From NCBI GenBank assembly GCA_040387755.1, contig JAZKDB010000002.1, forward strand, positions 372,001 through 436,000: a stretch of DNA of 64,000 nucleotides, given 5' to 3'. How positions within the stretch are numbered: the first letter of the stretch is position 1; each line of letters begins with the position of its first letter. The position numbers and the translations under genes were made by a program. The DNA comes from Rurimicrobium sp040387755 (GTDB lineage Bacteria > Bacteroidota > Bacteroidia > Chitinophagales > Chitinophagaceae). The notes beneath the pieces were generated by a model. That model saw only the letters and a list, made by a program, of their open reading frames with translations. It was not told where the DNA came from and did no database searches. Positions 26,912 through 36,693 of the stretch are shown here, in pieces.

Positions 26912-27907
26912 TTAGTTGACCAAATAAACCACATTGGTAACCCATTTTGTTGAATCCGATTCTGTGGCAGGACCAACGATATATTCTTCTAGTATCAGAT
27001 TAAGCCTTCTTCCTTTTTCAAGGATGTATTGATTTAATACTTCATGGGCTTTTCCCAAATTACCATAGCCACCTTTGTACAAAATTGTGCAGGAAATACT
27101 TCTGGGCACATTTACCATGTCAACACCTTTGATAGGTTCAGTACCAGATACGGCAAACGCAGGTGCCATGTCGGTAGTCTGAGCCTTTTCGTCCCAAACA
27201 TAATAAACAGTGGAAGCCGGTCCGGAAATTCTTCCAGCTGCAGCTTTTGATAAAGTACCAAATGCTTCAATAGAAAAACTTTGCATTTCAGTAAATGGAA
27301 TTTTTTTACGTATACTGGCCAACAAGGTAGCTGGATATTCCTTCTCTTCCACATTCAATTTACTTAAAGCGACCTCCGGATGGGCTTCAGCATAATTCTT
27401 CAACAATTCCAATCCTTCTTCAAAATCATTCCCAATAATCTTTTCTATAAAATAATTAAGCGCATTCAAAGGAAAACCTCCATGGTTAACCATATGCCAG
27501 CTTACTTTAGTAGTCCCATTGCTTTGATCTTGTGCCAATAAATATCCTTCAGCCTTGCCTTCCCAAGGTTTGATAAAATGAAGATTATAATCCAATTGCT
27601 TGTAAGTGACATTAGTGCTTTTCATTTCACCTTCACCCATTTCATCTCCTACCCAACTATAACTACTACCCTTCTGACCATCTATACCAACATATGTCAA
27701 CCTCATTGTAGGCTCTTTAGCTATCCAGGGGCTCCAATTTGGCCAATTTTTAAAAAATTGAATCTGATTAAAAACAGCTTGCTGTGGTGCTTTAATAATA
27801 ATGCTGCGTTCGACTACCAAATCTTTCGGCTGAATAATTGCGGAACTAATAAAAACGATAATCAACAGCAAAATTGCTATCCCTAAAAATTGAAAAAGTC
27901 TTTTCAT
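26912..27907 (-). CDS. Membrane-anchored SRPBCC plus GyrI-like domain protein
   Basis: 331 aa. An N-terminal membrane anchor (FLGIAILLLIIVFISSAII) is followed by an SRPBCC/polyketide-cyclase-like domain (about 30-175: VERSIIIKAPQQAVFNQI, FFKNWPNWSPW, SSYSWVGDEMGEGEM). The C-terminal half (about 190-331: FTEMQSFSIEAFGTLSKAAA, ILYKGGYGNLGKAHEVLNQY) matches the GyrI-like/AraC effector-binding fold. Both domains bind small hydrophobic ligands; neither has an obvious catalytic set here. The combination is common in Bacteroidota. It may be a ligand sensor or carrier at the membrane. It is a single-gene unit with its own terminator. Confidence 0.82.
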   Translation of the reverse strand: MKRLFQFLGIAILLLIIVFISSAIIQPKDLVVERSIIIKAPQQAVFNQIQFFKNWPNWSPWIAKEPTMRLTYVGIDGQKGSSYSWVGDEMGEGEMKSTNVTYKQLDYNLHFIKPWEGKAEGYLLAQDQSNGTTKVSWHMVNHGGFPLNALNYFIEKIIGNDFEEGLELLKNYAEAHPEVALSKLNVEEKEYPATLLASIRKKIPFTEMQSFSIEAFGTLSKAAAGRISGPASTVYYVWDEKAQTTDMAPAFAVSGTEPIKGVDMVNVPRSISCTILYKGGYGNLGKAHEVLNQYILEKGRRLNLILEEYIVGPATESDSTKWVTNVVYLVN

Positions 27908-28007
27908 ATTAAATATATTTTCTCCAAGATAATAATTGTTGGCAAAAAAAATAATTCATCCCTACAAAAAGTAAGAATGAATTATAGTAATCGTTTTAAA
28001 AAAAACC

Positions 28008-28229
28008 TTAATACTCGTCTTCGTTGAAAAAGAAATCTTCCTGAGTTGGGTAATCAGGCCAAATATCTTCTACCCCTTCATAAACCTCACCTTCATCGTC
28101 TAATTCCTGCAAATTCTCTACCACTTCCAAGGGCGCTCCTGAACGTATAGCATAGTCAATCAGCTCATCTTTGGTGGCTGGCCATGGGGCATCTTCTAAA
28201 TGTGATGCTAATTCTAAAGTCCAAAACAT
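28008..28229 (-). CDS. DUF2795 domain protein
   Basis: 73 aa. The core HLEDAPWPATKDELIDYAIR followed by GAPLEVVENLQEL is the DUF2795 signature, a small helical domain of unknown function. Here it is extended by a very acidic C-terminal tail (DDEGEVYEGVEDIWPDYPTQ, then EDFFFNEDEY). No signal or membrane segment is seen, so it is cytoplasmic. A well-formed promoter lies 35 bases upstream, suggesting solid expression as a single gene. Confidence 0.88.
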   Translation of the reverse strand: MFWTLELASHLEDAPWPATKDELIDYAIRSGAPLEVVENLQELDDEGEVYEGVEDIWPDYPTQEDFFFNEDEY

Positions 28230-28263
28230 ATTAATTAATTTTTATTTTATTATTGAATTGACG

Positions 28264-28292
28264 CAAATGTAAGCGTTACAAGTTAAAAACAA
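28264..28292 (-). promoter_or_regulatory. Promoter of the DUF2795 gene
   Basis: The minus-strand -7 box TACATTTG (28264-28271) and TTG -33 element (28290-28292) have an 18-base spacer, matching the Bacteroidota sigma-A pattern. The predicted leader is about 28 bases. Confidence 0.65.
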
Positions 28293-28499
28293 ATTTTTTT
28301 TTACCTTTTGGTAAAGAACTAGCCAGATAAATTTAAAATAATCAAATAAAAATCAACTTCTACAGTTTTGCATTACCAAAGGTTAATCGTATTTAGCTTA
28401 AAAAACCATCCAATATTGTATCAAAATTACTGTTCCAAAATGGTCAGAAAGTGACCAGTTTCATCAATTAAGCATCCCATATACGTACATTAAATATGA

Positions 28500-28525
28500 T
28501 TGCAGTAAAGTATTTCTTATTTTTG
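28500..28525 (+). promoter_or_regulatory. Possible promoter of the sprE-like gene
   Basis: The -7 box TATTTTTG (28518-28525) has a TTG (28500-28502) at a 15-base spacer, slightly short. It would give a leader of about 88 bases. Confidence 0.4.
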
Positions 28526-28619
28526 GGTCTTGTTGTATTCAAAAGGTCTGGAAATAAGAAAAATAATGAGGTGTTTGTAATACAATAAGAAACCAAATAA
28601 AACGTTTTTAACAAAATTA

Positions 28620-31600
28620 TTGAAACACATTTTATCGCCATTGACTCCATTTAAGATTCTAACTACACTTTTTATTTTCCTGTGCTTTTTGCTGCCCGGG
28701 CAGCTGGCTTTTGCACAACAGAGCAAAACTGATAGTGCCAAAATTGCCCGCCAAAGGTTGATTGACAGCAATAAACAGTTGCTTAAACAAAAAAATGATA
28801 GTATCGCTGCTACCCGCAAATACAAGGAAAGCAAAAGGTACAAGGACAGTGTCAGTGCAGTTCGAAATACTGCATTTAAAACACAAAAAGATACGAGACA
28901 AAGAAATCTAGACTCACTGAACGGGCTAAGAAAAAAAGCGCTTGACAGTTCTGTAAATGCTCGAAAAACGATTTCGGAGCAGACCCAACAAAGACAAAAA
29001 TCCCGTGCTGATAGTTTAGCCAAAATACGAAAATACAAAGAAAGCAAAAGGTATCAGGATAGCGTTGCAAAAATCAGAAATGCAAGACTGGACAGTATGC
29101 GTAACAGCCGCACACTCTATTTTGATTCACTGAAATCAATTCGTCAAAAAAGCCTTGACTCTGCATTTGGCTACAGAAAAAAAATTACCGACTCCCTACG
29201 TGCCAAACAAAAAATACGCACAGACAGCCTAACCAAAATAAGAAAATACAAAGAAAGCAGGCGTTATAAGGATAGTGTTCAGGTAACACGCCAATCAAGA
29301 TTAGATAGCATTAGAACTGTAAGGAAAACATACAGTGATAATATTATTTCAACCAGGAAAAAGACATTGGATAGTCTTACAAAATTGCGTAAGCAAAAAT
29401 TGGACAGTCTTACCAAAGTACGCAAAATAAAAGCTGACAGCCTTCAGAATGCCCGCGATTTACGTGCAGACAGCCTTGCTAAGAAAAAAGAATTCAGAGA
29501 AAAGCAACTTAAAGCGGAGCAGAAGAAGAAGGAAGAGAAAATGAAAATGCAGTTTGAGCTCAAAATAAAAAAGAAGCACGAGGCATGGAGTAATGAAAAA
29601 ATGTTGAAGAAAAAATGGACGTTTGTCCGTAGAGGTTTTCAAAACATGTTCACCAGATATAACTATTACTACAATGCTCGCCGGAAAATGGAAGAAGCTA
29701 ATGGTAATATGCAGCGTCGGAAAAAAGACAATTTCGAGCAGTTAATTGATTTGTTCCCGTTTGACCCCAATAAAGATTCCACGGTATTTGCATCCGATAT
29801 GGACACTATAATCCGCAAAGCATCTTTGGGTCTGCAAATCCACGATCCACGAACAAAATGGGCTGATGACCTATACCTTTTGATGGGCCAAGCCTATTAC
29901 TTTAAGGGAGATTTTGAGCATGCAGATGCCAGTTTCAAGTATATTATTGGCATGAATAAAGCTCTGAAGCTAAAGAAAAAGAAGGCTTCTGATAATAACG
30001 AACAATTGGTTAAAAAAGAAAAAAGCAGATTAAGCAAACTACTTCAGCATCAACCAGCACATAATGATGCCATTCTATGGCTCACAAGAACCTATGCAGA
30101 CAGCAAGAAGGAAGCTGAAGCAGAAGCAATATTGGATTTAATAGATGCGGGCACAGCACTTTCAAAGAATATGAAAGCAAAAATCGCCCTTGAAAGAGCA
30201 AACCTACATGTAAGGAGAGGTGAATATGCCTATGCGAGTAAACAATTAAGTTCTATTCTGAAATCAAAAGCTATTTCAAAATATACCAGACAAAGAGCCT
30301 CATTCCTGAATGGTCAGTTGCATTACCAGATAGGCCAATACGATAGTGCAGCAAATAGCTTTAAAAACAATCTAGCGCTGCATCCACCAATTGAAATGGA
30401 TTTTTATGCTCATAAATATCAGGCTGATGCTGTGGCACAAGGTGGCGGAGATCAATCTAAGTCTATTTCAACTTTAAAACGTCTCTTAAAAGATGGAAAA
30501 TATGCTCCCTATCACGAGCAGGTTTATTATTTACTGGGCAAATTGTCTGCAAACGATAGCAGAACAGAGGAGGCAATCGCTTTTTATACAAAAAGCTTAC
30601 AACAAACTAAAACCACACCTAAGCAAAAGGCTATCACATTTGCTGCAATGGGTAATCTTCAATACAAAACCGGACAATACAATCTGGCAAAAAAATCGTT
30701 TGACAGCGCTTCATATTTTGCTAAAGGGATAAAGGACAATGCAGAGCTGGATTTGGCACTCAGACGCGGAAAATCATTAGATAAAATTGAAGAGCCCTAC
30801 TATACCCTGCGCTATCAGGACAGTTTACTACGCCTGGCAGCTATGAGTGAAAAAGACCAAAAATCGGTTGTTAAAAAATATCTGAAATATTTAGAAAAAC
30901 AAAAAGAGGACAGCCTTGCCAATGCGGAAGCTACAGCTAAATCAGGTTCTTTGGCTGGCGGAGCAGGTACAGGTGCAGGAACTAATAATTGGTATTTCAG
31001 CAGTACAGTAGCTGTTCAGCAGGGATTTAATGAATTCAAGCGCAAATGGGGTAACAGACCGCTTACAGATAACTGGAGAAGAGCTTCCGCATCGGCTTTT
31101 GGAGCAGATGCTCTTATTGGAGTAGACAATTCAGGAGAAAATGAGGGAGATGAAAATGAACTAAGTGAAGCTTCATTACTCGCCGCAATACCCAAAACCG
31201 AATCTCAACTGGCATCGGCCAATAAAAAACTTAAAAGAGCTTATATCAATCTTGGTCAGGCTTACATAAAAGACCTTGAAGAATTCAAAGAAGGACTGGC
31301 TATACTGGATTCTCTGGATAAAAAATTCCCGAATCATGAATATCCGGACGAAGTTTTGTCTATCAGGTATACCGCAGCATTACGTCAGGGAAAGCTAGAA
31401 GATGCAGAAGTTATCAGACAAAAATTACTTTCTACTTATCCTAATTCAAATTTCTCTATTGCATTGAGAACAGATGACTTAGAAGATACCACCAAGGCAA
31501 AAAACAACAGCTCTGAAAATGTCGCTTCATATTACGAAACAACCTATCAATTAACAAGTGAAAGAAAATATGAAGAAGTCATCCAAAGAGTAGCTATTGC

Positions 31601-32246
31601 CAAAAGAATTTATGGAGATGTTACTTACAACCGAAAATTCAGAATTCTTGAAGCGCAGTCCTATGCTGCAAACGGAAATTATAAAAAAGCTGACACACTG
31701 CTCAACTCTTATGTTAAAGAATTCCCTTCAGATTCTTTGCGTCCGTGGGTAGAAGCCATTACTAAATTTATAAATGAACAAAAAGCAGCAGATTCATTAG
31801 GAAAAGATTCAACCGCTACCATTAAAGATTCGACCGCTGCCAAAGCAGACACTGCTGCTGCAAATAAAGGCATACCGGATCAATATATCTATGCTTCAAA
31901 AGAACCTCATTATTGCATCTTTGTATTCGGAAAGCCTGATGAAAAAACTGCCGGATTCAAATCAGGATTACTTGACTACAGTAAAATGAAATTTAGTGGT
32001 ATTGAATTAACAACAGAAATAGAAATGCTCAATGCCGAACAAAGCATGGTGATTGCCAAATCATTTGGGAATGCCGGGCAGGCCAAAATTTTCATCAATG
32101 CAGCAAAAAATGAAAAATTGTTGTTTCGCGAAATGCCGACAGGCTCCTATCAGTACTTTATTATTTCAGAGGCCAATTATTTAAAGTTGAAATCTGAAAA
32201 GAAACTGAGTAATTATTTAAACTTTTACCAAAAAAATTACAAATAG
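28620..32246 (+). CDS. sprE: SprE/PorW-like T9SS TPR protein with repeat-rich N-terminus
   Basis: 1208 aa from a TTG start at 28620, chosen because it directly begins a signal peptide (FKILTTLFIFLCFLLPGQLAFAQ); no ATG lies nearby. SprE (Flavobacterium) and PorW (Porphyromonas) are TPR proteins needed for type IX secretion. Residues about 60-272 are three tandem copies of a 71-residue Lys/Arg/Asp/Ser-rich unit, each opening with RKYKESKRYKDSV or a close variant (66, 137, 208). Next comes a Lys-rich helix and then a long TPR region (about 340-1060, for example LLMGQAYYFKGDFEHADASF). The C-terminal ~110 residues (PHYCIFVFGKP, LDYSKMKFSGIEL, GSYQYFIISEANY) match the conserved end domain of SprE/PorW. 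The large charged N-terminal block is unusual for the family. Confidence 0.82.
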   Translation: MKHILSPLTPFKILTTLFIFLCFLLPGQLAFAQQSKTDSAKIARQRLIDSNKQLLKQKNDSIAATRKYKESKRYKDSVSAVRNTAFKTQKDTRQRNLDSLNGLRKKALDSSVNARKTISEQTQQRQKSRADSLAKIRKYKESKRYQDSVAKIRNARLDSMRNSRTLYFDSLKSIRQKSLDSAFGYRKKITDSLRAKQKIRTDSLTKIRKYKESRRYKDSVQVTRQSRLDSIRTVRKTYSDNIISTRKKTLDSLTKLRKQKLDSLTKVRKIKADSLQNARDLRADSLAKKKEFREKQLKAEQKKKEEKMKMQFELKIKKKHEAWSNEKMLKKKWTFVRRGFQNMFTRYNYYYNARRKMEEANGNMQRRKKDNFEQLIDLFPFDPNKDSTVFASDMDTIIRKASLGLQIHDPRTKWADDLYLLMGQAYYFKGDFEHADASFKYIIGMNKALKLKKKKASDNNEQLVKKEKSRLSKLLQHQPAHNDAILWLTRTYADSKKEAEAEAILDLIDAGTALSKNMKAKIALERANLHVRRGEYAYASKQLSSILKSKAISKYTRQRASFLNGQLHYQIGQYDSAANSFKNNLALHPPIEMDFYAHKYQADAVAQGGGDQSKSISTLKRLLKDGKYAPYHEQVYYLLGKLSANDSRTEEAIAFYTKSLQQTKTTPKQKAITFAAMGNLQYKTGQYNLAKKSFDSASYFAKGIKDNAELDLALRRGKSLDKIEEPYYTLRYQDSLLRLAAMSEKDQKSVVKKYLKYLEKQKEDSLANAEATAKSGSLAGGAGTGAGTNNWYFSSTVAVQQGFNEFKRKWGNRPLTDNWRRASASAFGADALIGVDNSGENEGDENELSEASLLAAIPKTESQLASANKKLKRAYINLGQAYIKDLEEFKEGLAILDSLDKKFPNHEYPDEVLSIRYTAALRQGKLEDAEVIRQKLLSTYPNSNFSIALRTDDLEDTTKAKNNSSENVASYYETTYQLTSERKYEEVIQRVAIAKRIYGDVTYNRKFRILEAQSYAANGNYKKADTLLNSYVKEFPSDSLRPWVEAITKFINEQKAADSLGKDSTATIKDSTAAKADTAAANKGIPDQYIYASKEPHYCIFVFGKPDEKTAGFKSGLLDYSKMKFSGIELTTEIEMLNAEQSMVIAKSFGNAGQAKIFINAAKNEKLLFREMPTGSYQYFIISEANYLKLKSEKKLSNYLNFYQKNYK

Positions 32247-32338
32247 TACTGAATATATTTTCCCGGACGCAATAAAAATCCGGAATCCTTTACCTTTATC
32301 TCTCAATTGGGATTATACCATATCAGTTTTTGCAAAAA

Positions 32339-33151
32339 ATGAATAGAGACAATTTCAATCCTAAGGCTGCATTGCTCAGTATTGGCGCACATATTGTGCT
32401 GCTTTTACTATGCCTTTTTATTGGATACACCCTCCCTGCCACTTCTGCACCTGCAGAGGAAATGGGTATGGAAGTAAATCTGGGAAGCAGTGACGATGGC
32501 AGTGGTGACGACCAACCTTTTTCTACCGACAATCCAGCCTATCAACCCGAGGAAATGCACAAGACTTCGGTTGACAATAATGATGCTGAGACACCATCTG
32601 ACATGACTACGGATGACAATGATGCAGATGCTCCTGTGGTAAAAACCAATCCCAAACCCAACAAAACACAAACCACCAAAACAGATAATCAATCGAAGCC
32701 AATTGCTCAGCAAAAACCAAAAATTCTATTTCCTGCAAGTAATGGAAAAGGAGGCAATGCAGCTTCGATTAATCAGGCTGGAGGAAGTGAAGGTAATGGG
32801 AATGGGAATGGAGATAAAGGCGTTGCAGGTGGCACTCCGGGAGCAGCCAATTATTCTGGAATACCAGGAAATGGCACAGGAGGAATTGGTCACTCATTCA
32901 GCGACAGAACAATGGTGGCTAAACCCAAACCTGATGCAGAATTCAGAGAAGGAGGAAAAGTTGTGGTTCGTGTTACTGTAAATCGTGAGGGGCAGATTAT
33001 CGCAAAAAGAGTAAAAAGTGCAGCCAATGCTGAATTGGGTAAAATTGCTTTAAGAAAAATCGAAGAAGTTCGTTTTAGTAAAAGTGAAACGGCACCACCC
33101 GAACAATTTGGAGACATTACTTTTGTATTCAAAACACGCGCCCACAAGTGA
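32339..33151 (+). CDS. TonB-family energy transducer
   Basis: 270 aa from the ATG at 32339 (a TTG at 32330 is in frame). An N-terminal membrane helix (ALLSIGAHIVLLLLCLFIGY) is followed by a long Asn/Asp/Gly/Pro/Thr-rich linker (about 50-190) that can span the periplasm. The C-terminal TonB-like domain (GKVVVRVTVNREGQIIAKRV, then GKIALRKIEEVRFSK and FGDITFVFKT) would contact TonB-dependent receptors. TonB passes proton-motive energy from ExbBD to outer-membrane transporters. ExbB and ExbD are not in the window. The stop overlaps the folC GTG start by three bases. Confidence 0.85.
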   Translation: MNRDNFNPKAALLSIGAHIVLLLLCLFIGYTLPATSAPAEEMGMEVNLGSSDDGSGDDQPFSTDNPAYQPEEMHKTSVDNNDAETPSDMTTDDNDADAPVVKTNPKPNKTQTTKTDNQSKPIAQQKPKILFPASNGKGGNAASINQAGGSEGNGNGNGDKGVAGGTPGAANYSGIPGNGTGGIGHSFSDRTMVAKPKPDAEFREGGKVVVRVTVNREGQIIAKRVKSAANAELGKIALRKIEEVRFSKSETAPPEQFGDITFVFKTRAHK

Positions 33152-34479
33152 GTTTGCAAGTTCATCAACAATATCAGGACACCCTCGACTATTTGTATGC
33201 CCAATTACCTGTATTTTCTAAATATGGTAAGGGTGCAATTAAAGTAGGATTGGATAATATCAAATTGCTTTGCGAAGCTTTGGACAATCCTCAGAGCAAA
33301 TTCAAAAGTATTCATATTGCCGGCACCAATGGCAAAGGCAGCACCAGCCACATGCTTGCAGCAATTCTGCAGGAGTCTGGTTATAAAACAGGCCTTTATA
33401 CATCACCCCATCTAGTAAATTTTGGAGAGCGCATAAAAATCAATGGCCAGGAAATCGAGCAGCAATGGGTAATTGATTTTGTTGCGCAACACAAAGAATT
33501 GTTCAAGCAAATTGAACCTTCTTTTTTTGAAGTAACCGTTGCAATGGCATTTCAATATTTTGCCGAACAGGAATGTGATATTGCAGTGATTGAAACCGGA
33601 TTAGGCGGGCGATTGGACAGCACTAACATTCTTACTCCCATACTTTCCATTATCACCAATATCAGTTTCGACCACATGGATGTGCTGGGAGAAACTTTGG
33701 TTGAAATAGCTGAAGAAAAAGCAGGCATCATCAAAAATGGCGTTCCATTTATCCTTGGAGAAAGACAAAAAGAAACGGAACAGGTTTTCTTTGAACATGC
33801 TATTCATAAACAATGCGCCAGCTTCTATGCCGATGCTCAATGGGCATTGGTAAAGATAAAGCAGGATGAAGCCTGTCAATACCTGAAGGCAGTGAAACTG
33901 GCGGCTCAAGAAATGTATGATTTACAAACAGACCTTTTGGGTTCCTATCAATTGCACAATATAAAAACAGTACTTACAGCAAGCGAAGTATTGTACAGCA
34001 TGGGTTTTAAAACAGATTTACCCACCACTTTACACGCCATATCGAAAGTCAAAAAGCTCACCGGACTGCGTGGCCGTTGGGAAAAACTTCAGGAACAACC
34101 ATTGATAATAGCAGATGTTGGCCATAATAAGGCGGGGGTAAAAGAAGTAATGAACCAATGGCAATTGGTGAAAGCTGCACAGAAGAACATTATCATCGGA
34201 TTTGTGAAGGACAAAGACGTTCATGCCGCTTTAATGCAATTTCCAAGTGATACAACATTCTATTTCTGCAATGCACAAATCCCCAGAGCCATGCCAGCAA
34301 AGGAGCTTGAAGCTATTGCGCAGGAACTAAACCTAAAAGGAAATTCATATCCTACTGTTGCCGAAGCTGTAAAAGCCGCCAAAAATAACATGGGTGCAGA
34401 TGATGCATTACTGATAACAGGTAGTTTTTTTGTAGTAGGAGAAGCCATGATTTTTTTGGAGGGAAGCAGCCATGACTAA
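33148..34479 (+). CDS. folC: Folylpolyglutamate synthase / dihydrofolate synthase
   Basis: 443 aa from a GTG start that overlaps the stop of the tonB-like gene. FolC adds glutamate to dihydropteroate and folates. The Mur-ligase fold is clear: P-loop HIAGTNGKGSTSHML (residues about 57-70), GLYTSPHLVNFGERIKING, the central FEVTVAMAFQYF, VIETGLGGRLDSTN with the catalytic region, ISFDHMDVLGETL and the C-terminal LIIADVGHNKAG. The family start (about 20 residues before LPVFSKYGKGAIK) supports the GTG. It overlaps the next gene by eight bases, so the three genes appear translationally coupled. Confidence 0.94.
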   Translation: MSLQVHQQYQDTLDYLYAQLPVFSKYGKGAIKVGLDNIKLLCEALDNPQSKFKSIHIAGTNGKGSTSHMLAAILQESGYKTGLYTSPHLVNFGERIKINGQEIEQQWVIDFVAQHKELFKQIEPSFFEVTVAMAFQYFAEQECDIAVIETGLGGRLDSTNILTPILSIITNISFDHMDVLGETLVEIAEEKAGIIKNGVPFILGERQKETEQVFFEHAIHKQCASFYADAQWALVKIKQDEACQYLKAVKLAAQEMYDLQTDLLGSYQLHNIKTVLTASEVLYSMGFKTDLPTTLHAISKVKKLTGLRGRWEKLQEQPLIIADVGHNKAGVKEVMNQWQLVKAAQKNIIIGFVKDKDVHAALMQFPSDTTFYFCNAQIPRAMPAKELEAIAQELNLKGNSYPTVAEAVKAAKNNMGADDALLITGSFFVVGEAMIFLEGSSHD

Positions 34480-36661
34480 TTCAACTGTCTTTTTAATAAC
34501 ACCTCCATTTACGCAGCTGAATACGCCCTACCCTGCTACTGCCTATCTCAAAGGTTTTCTAAACACGCAAGATATCAATAGCGCCCAGGCAGATTTGGGA
34601 ATTGAAGTGATTCTGCATTTGTTTTCCCGGAAAGGATTAAGTCATTTATTTGACAGCGTAGAAGCGCAGAATAAATCACATAATGCAAACATCAGCCGCA
34701 TCCTCAAACTGCGACCATTATACCTCAAAACCATTGACACAGTCATTGAATTTCTCCAAAATAAAAACCCTACCCTGGCGCATTTGATATGCACCGGTAA
34801 TTATCTACCCGAAGCTTCCCGCTTTGAGCAAATCAGTGATCTGGAATGGGCATTCGGCGCAATGGGTATTCAGGACAAAGCAAGGCATCTGGCAACTTTG
34901 TATCTGGAAGATTTATCCGACTTTATTATTGCCACTACTGATGCACATTTTGGATTCAGCAGATATGCCGAAAGACTGAGCAGAAGCGCGCATAGCTTTG
35001 ATGAATTGTATGCTGAACTGCATAAAAGCGAAACCTTTATCGATGAGATAACACTTGAATTGCTGAGCGAAAAAATGAAGTCAGTGCAACCTGATTTAGT
35101 TGCTGTTTCTGCGCCATTTCCGGGCAATATGTACAGTGCTTTCCGTTGCGCACAGTGGATTAAAAAACATTATCCCCATACCAAAATCTGCCTTGGGGGC
35201 GGTTTTGCCAATACGGAATTGCGTTCGGTAAGCGATATACGGGTTTTTGAGTTTTTCGACTTTATTACACTCGATGACGGAGAAGCGCCCATTACCCAAT
35301 TATTACAATTTATAGAAGGCAAGTTACCACAGGAATTATTGAAGAGAACATTGCTATGCGACGGACAAAAAGTAGTTTATTGCAACGGTTCTTTGATGCC
35401 CGATTTCAAACAAAAGGATGTCGGAACACCTGATTACTCAGGCTTACGCTTAAACGATTATTTGTCTGTTATCGAAATAGCCAATCCAATGCACCGTCTG
35501 TGGAGCGATGGTCGATGGAATAAACTCACCCTCGCACATGGCTGTTATTGGGGCAAATGTACTTTTTGTGATATTTCACTGGATTATATCCGCCATTACG
35601 AAGCGGCATCGGCAGAAATTCTCGTGAATAGAATTGAGGAATTAATTGCCCAAACGGGTAACAATGGTTTTCATTTTGTAGACGAAGCAGCTCCGCCGGC
35701 ATTGATGCGTGAAGTGGCATTGGAAATTCTGCGTCGCGGTCTTTCTGTAGTATGGTGGACGAATATCCGATTTGAAAAAAGCTTTACCCACGACCTTTGT
35801 CAGTTGCTTGCAGCTTCCGGTTGTATTGCTGTTTCGGGTGGTTTGGAAGTGGCATCAGACAGGTTGTTGGAACTGATACAAAAAGGTGTAACAGTGACTC
35901 AAGTGGCTAAAGTGGCCGACAATTTTACAGAGGCGGGTATTATGGTACATGCTTATCTGATGTATGGTTTCCCGACACAAACGGCTCAAGAAACCATCGA
36001 CTCGCTGGAGATTGTTCGTCAGTTATTTCAGAATAATATTCTGCAATCCGGCTTCTGGCACCAGTTTGCCATGACAGCACATAGTCCGGTAGGATTGATG
36101 CCTGAGCAGTTTAAAGTAAAAAAAGTAACAGAAGCAATCGGCACTTTTGCCAATAATGACATTGAACATATTGACCCAACAGGTGCAAGACACGAACTGT
36201 TTAGCGAAGGTCTGCGCAAATCTTTATTTAATTTTATGCACGGCATGTGCTTTGATTTTCCTTTGCAGGAATGGTTTGATTTCAAAGTACCCAAAACAAG
36301 CATTCATCCACGTCATATCGAGAAAGAACTGGCACAGTATGTTGAATTTGAGCCCAAAGCCAGCAGTAAAATAGTATGGATTGGTGCAGAACCTGAATTG
36401 AGATCCAACAGCAAAAAAGGACAAACAACAGCGTCCATCATGCTTCATTCTGGCCGTGAAGTGGTGAATATTGAGCTAAAGCAAAACATTGCCGAATGGC
36501 TGATGCTATGGCTGAATAAACTGAGCATCCAAAACAAAAAGCTAGAGCTCTTTGGCGAATTTCAAAGTGATTTTGAAGCAAACAATTTAGGTTCATTTGA
36601 AGCATTTTGGAATAGCGAAGAAATACAGGAGTTGAGGAGGATGGGTTTGTTGGTGTTGTAG
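34472..36661 (+). CDS. B12-binding-domain radical SAM protein
   Basis: 729 aa. The central radical SAM cluster is Cys358, Cys363 and Cys366 in GCYWGKCTFCD, a CX4CX2C spacing instead of the classic CX3CX2C. The N-terminal third has the layout of a B12-binding-like Rossmann domain (VAVSAPFPGNMYSAFRCAQW, cited as VAVSAPFPGNMYSAF; KICLGGGFANTELRSVSD; FITLDDGE). After the cluster come NGFHFVDEAAPP and GGLEVASDRLLELIQKGV typical of this class. The reaction is unknown; relatives methylate or rearrange lipids, cofactors and peptides. It overlaps folC by eight bases, hinting at a folate- or cofactor-related role, though this is only context. A terminator follows. Confidence 0.85.
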   Translation: MTNSTVFLITPPFTQLNTPYPATAYLKGFLNTQDINSAQADLGIEVILHLFSRKGLSHLFDSVEAQNKSHNANISRILKLRPLYLKTIDTVIEFLQNKNPTLAHLICTGNYLPEASRFEQISDLEWAFGAMGIQDKARHLATLYLEDLSDFIIATTDAHFGFSRYAERLSRSAHSFDELYAELHKSETFIDEITLELLSEKMKSVQPDLVAVSAPFPGNMYSAFRCAQWIKKHYPHTKICLGGGFANTELRSVSDIRVFEFFDFITLDDGEAPITQLLQFIEGKLPQELLKRTLLCDGQKVVYCNGSLMPDFKQKDVGTPDYSGLRLNDYLSVIEIANPMHRLWSDGRWNKLTLAHGCYWGKCTFCDISLDYIRHYEAASAEILVNRIEELIAQTGNNGFHFVDEAAPPALMREVALEILRRGLSVVWWTNIRFEKSFTHDLCQLLAASGCIAVSGGLEVASDRLLELIQKGVTVTQVAKVADNFTEAGIMVHAYLMYGFPTQTAQETIDSLEIVRQLFQNNILQSGFWHQFAMTAHSPVGLMPEQFKVKKVTEAIGTFANNDIEHIDPTGARHELFSEGLRKSLFNFMHGMCFDFPLQEWFDFKVPKTSIHPRHIEKELAQYVEFEPKASSKIVWIGAEPELRSNSKKGQTTASIMLHSGREVVNIELKQNIAEWLMLWLNKLSIQNKKLELFGEFQSDFEANNLGSFEAFWNSEEIQELRRMGLLVL

Positions 36662-36693
36662 AAGATCCGCTTCAACACCTCCTCTCAAAATTT

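Larger units (their letters stand above)
28230..28619. other. Divergent intergenic region, 390 bp
   Basis: It separates the DUF2795 gene and the sprE-like gene. It holds the minus-strand promoter at 28264-28292, a perfect inverted repeat TGGTCA/TGACCA (28441-28457, five-base spacer) and a plus-strand -7 box at 28518-28525. No credible gene is seen. Confidence 0.6.

Noticed and set aside
28496..28588. 30-codon plus-strand frame upstream of the sprE-like gene
   Set aside because: A good -7 box lies inside it (28518-28525), so this stretch is more likely the promoter and leader of the sprE-like gene.
28797..29440. Regular DNA repeat that might be a CRISPR array
   Set aside because: The 213-bp period keeps the reading frame and the units differ at many bases; it is a protein repeat inside the sprE-like gene, with no short identical repeats or cas genes.
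32250..32290. Terminator after the sprE-like gene
   Set aside because: The inverted repeat around TTCCCGGA and TCCGGAA has a bulge and no T tract; too weak to call.
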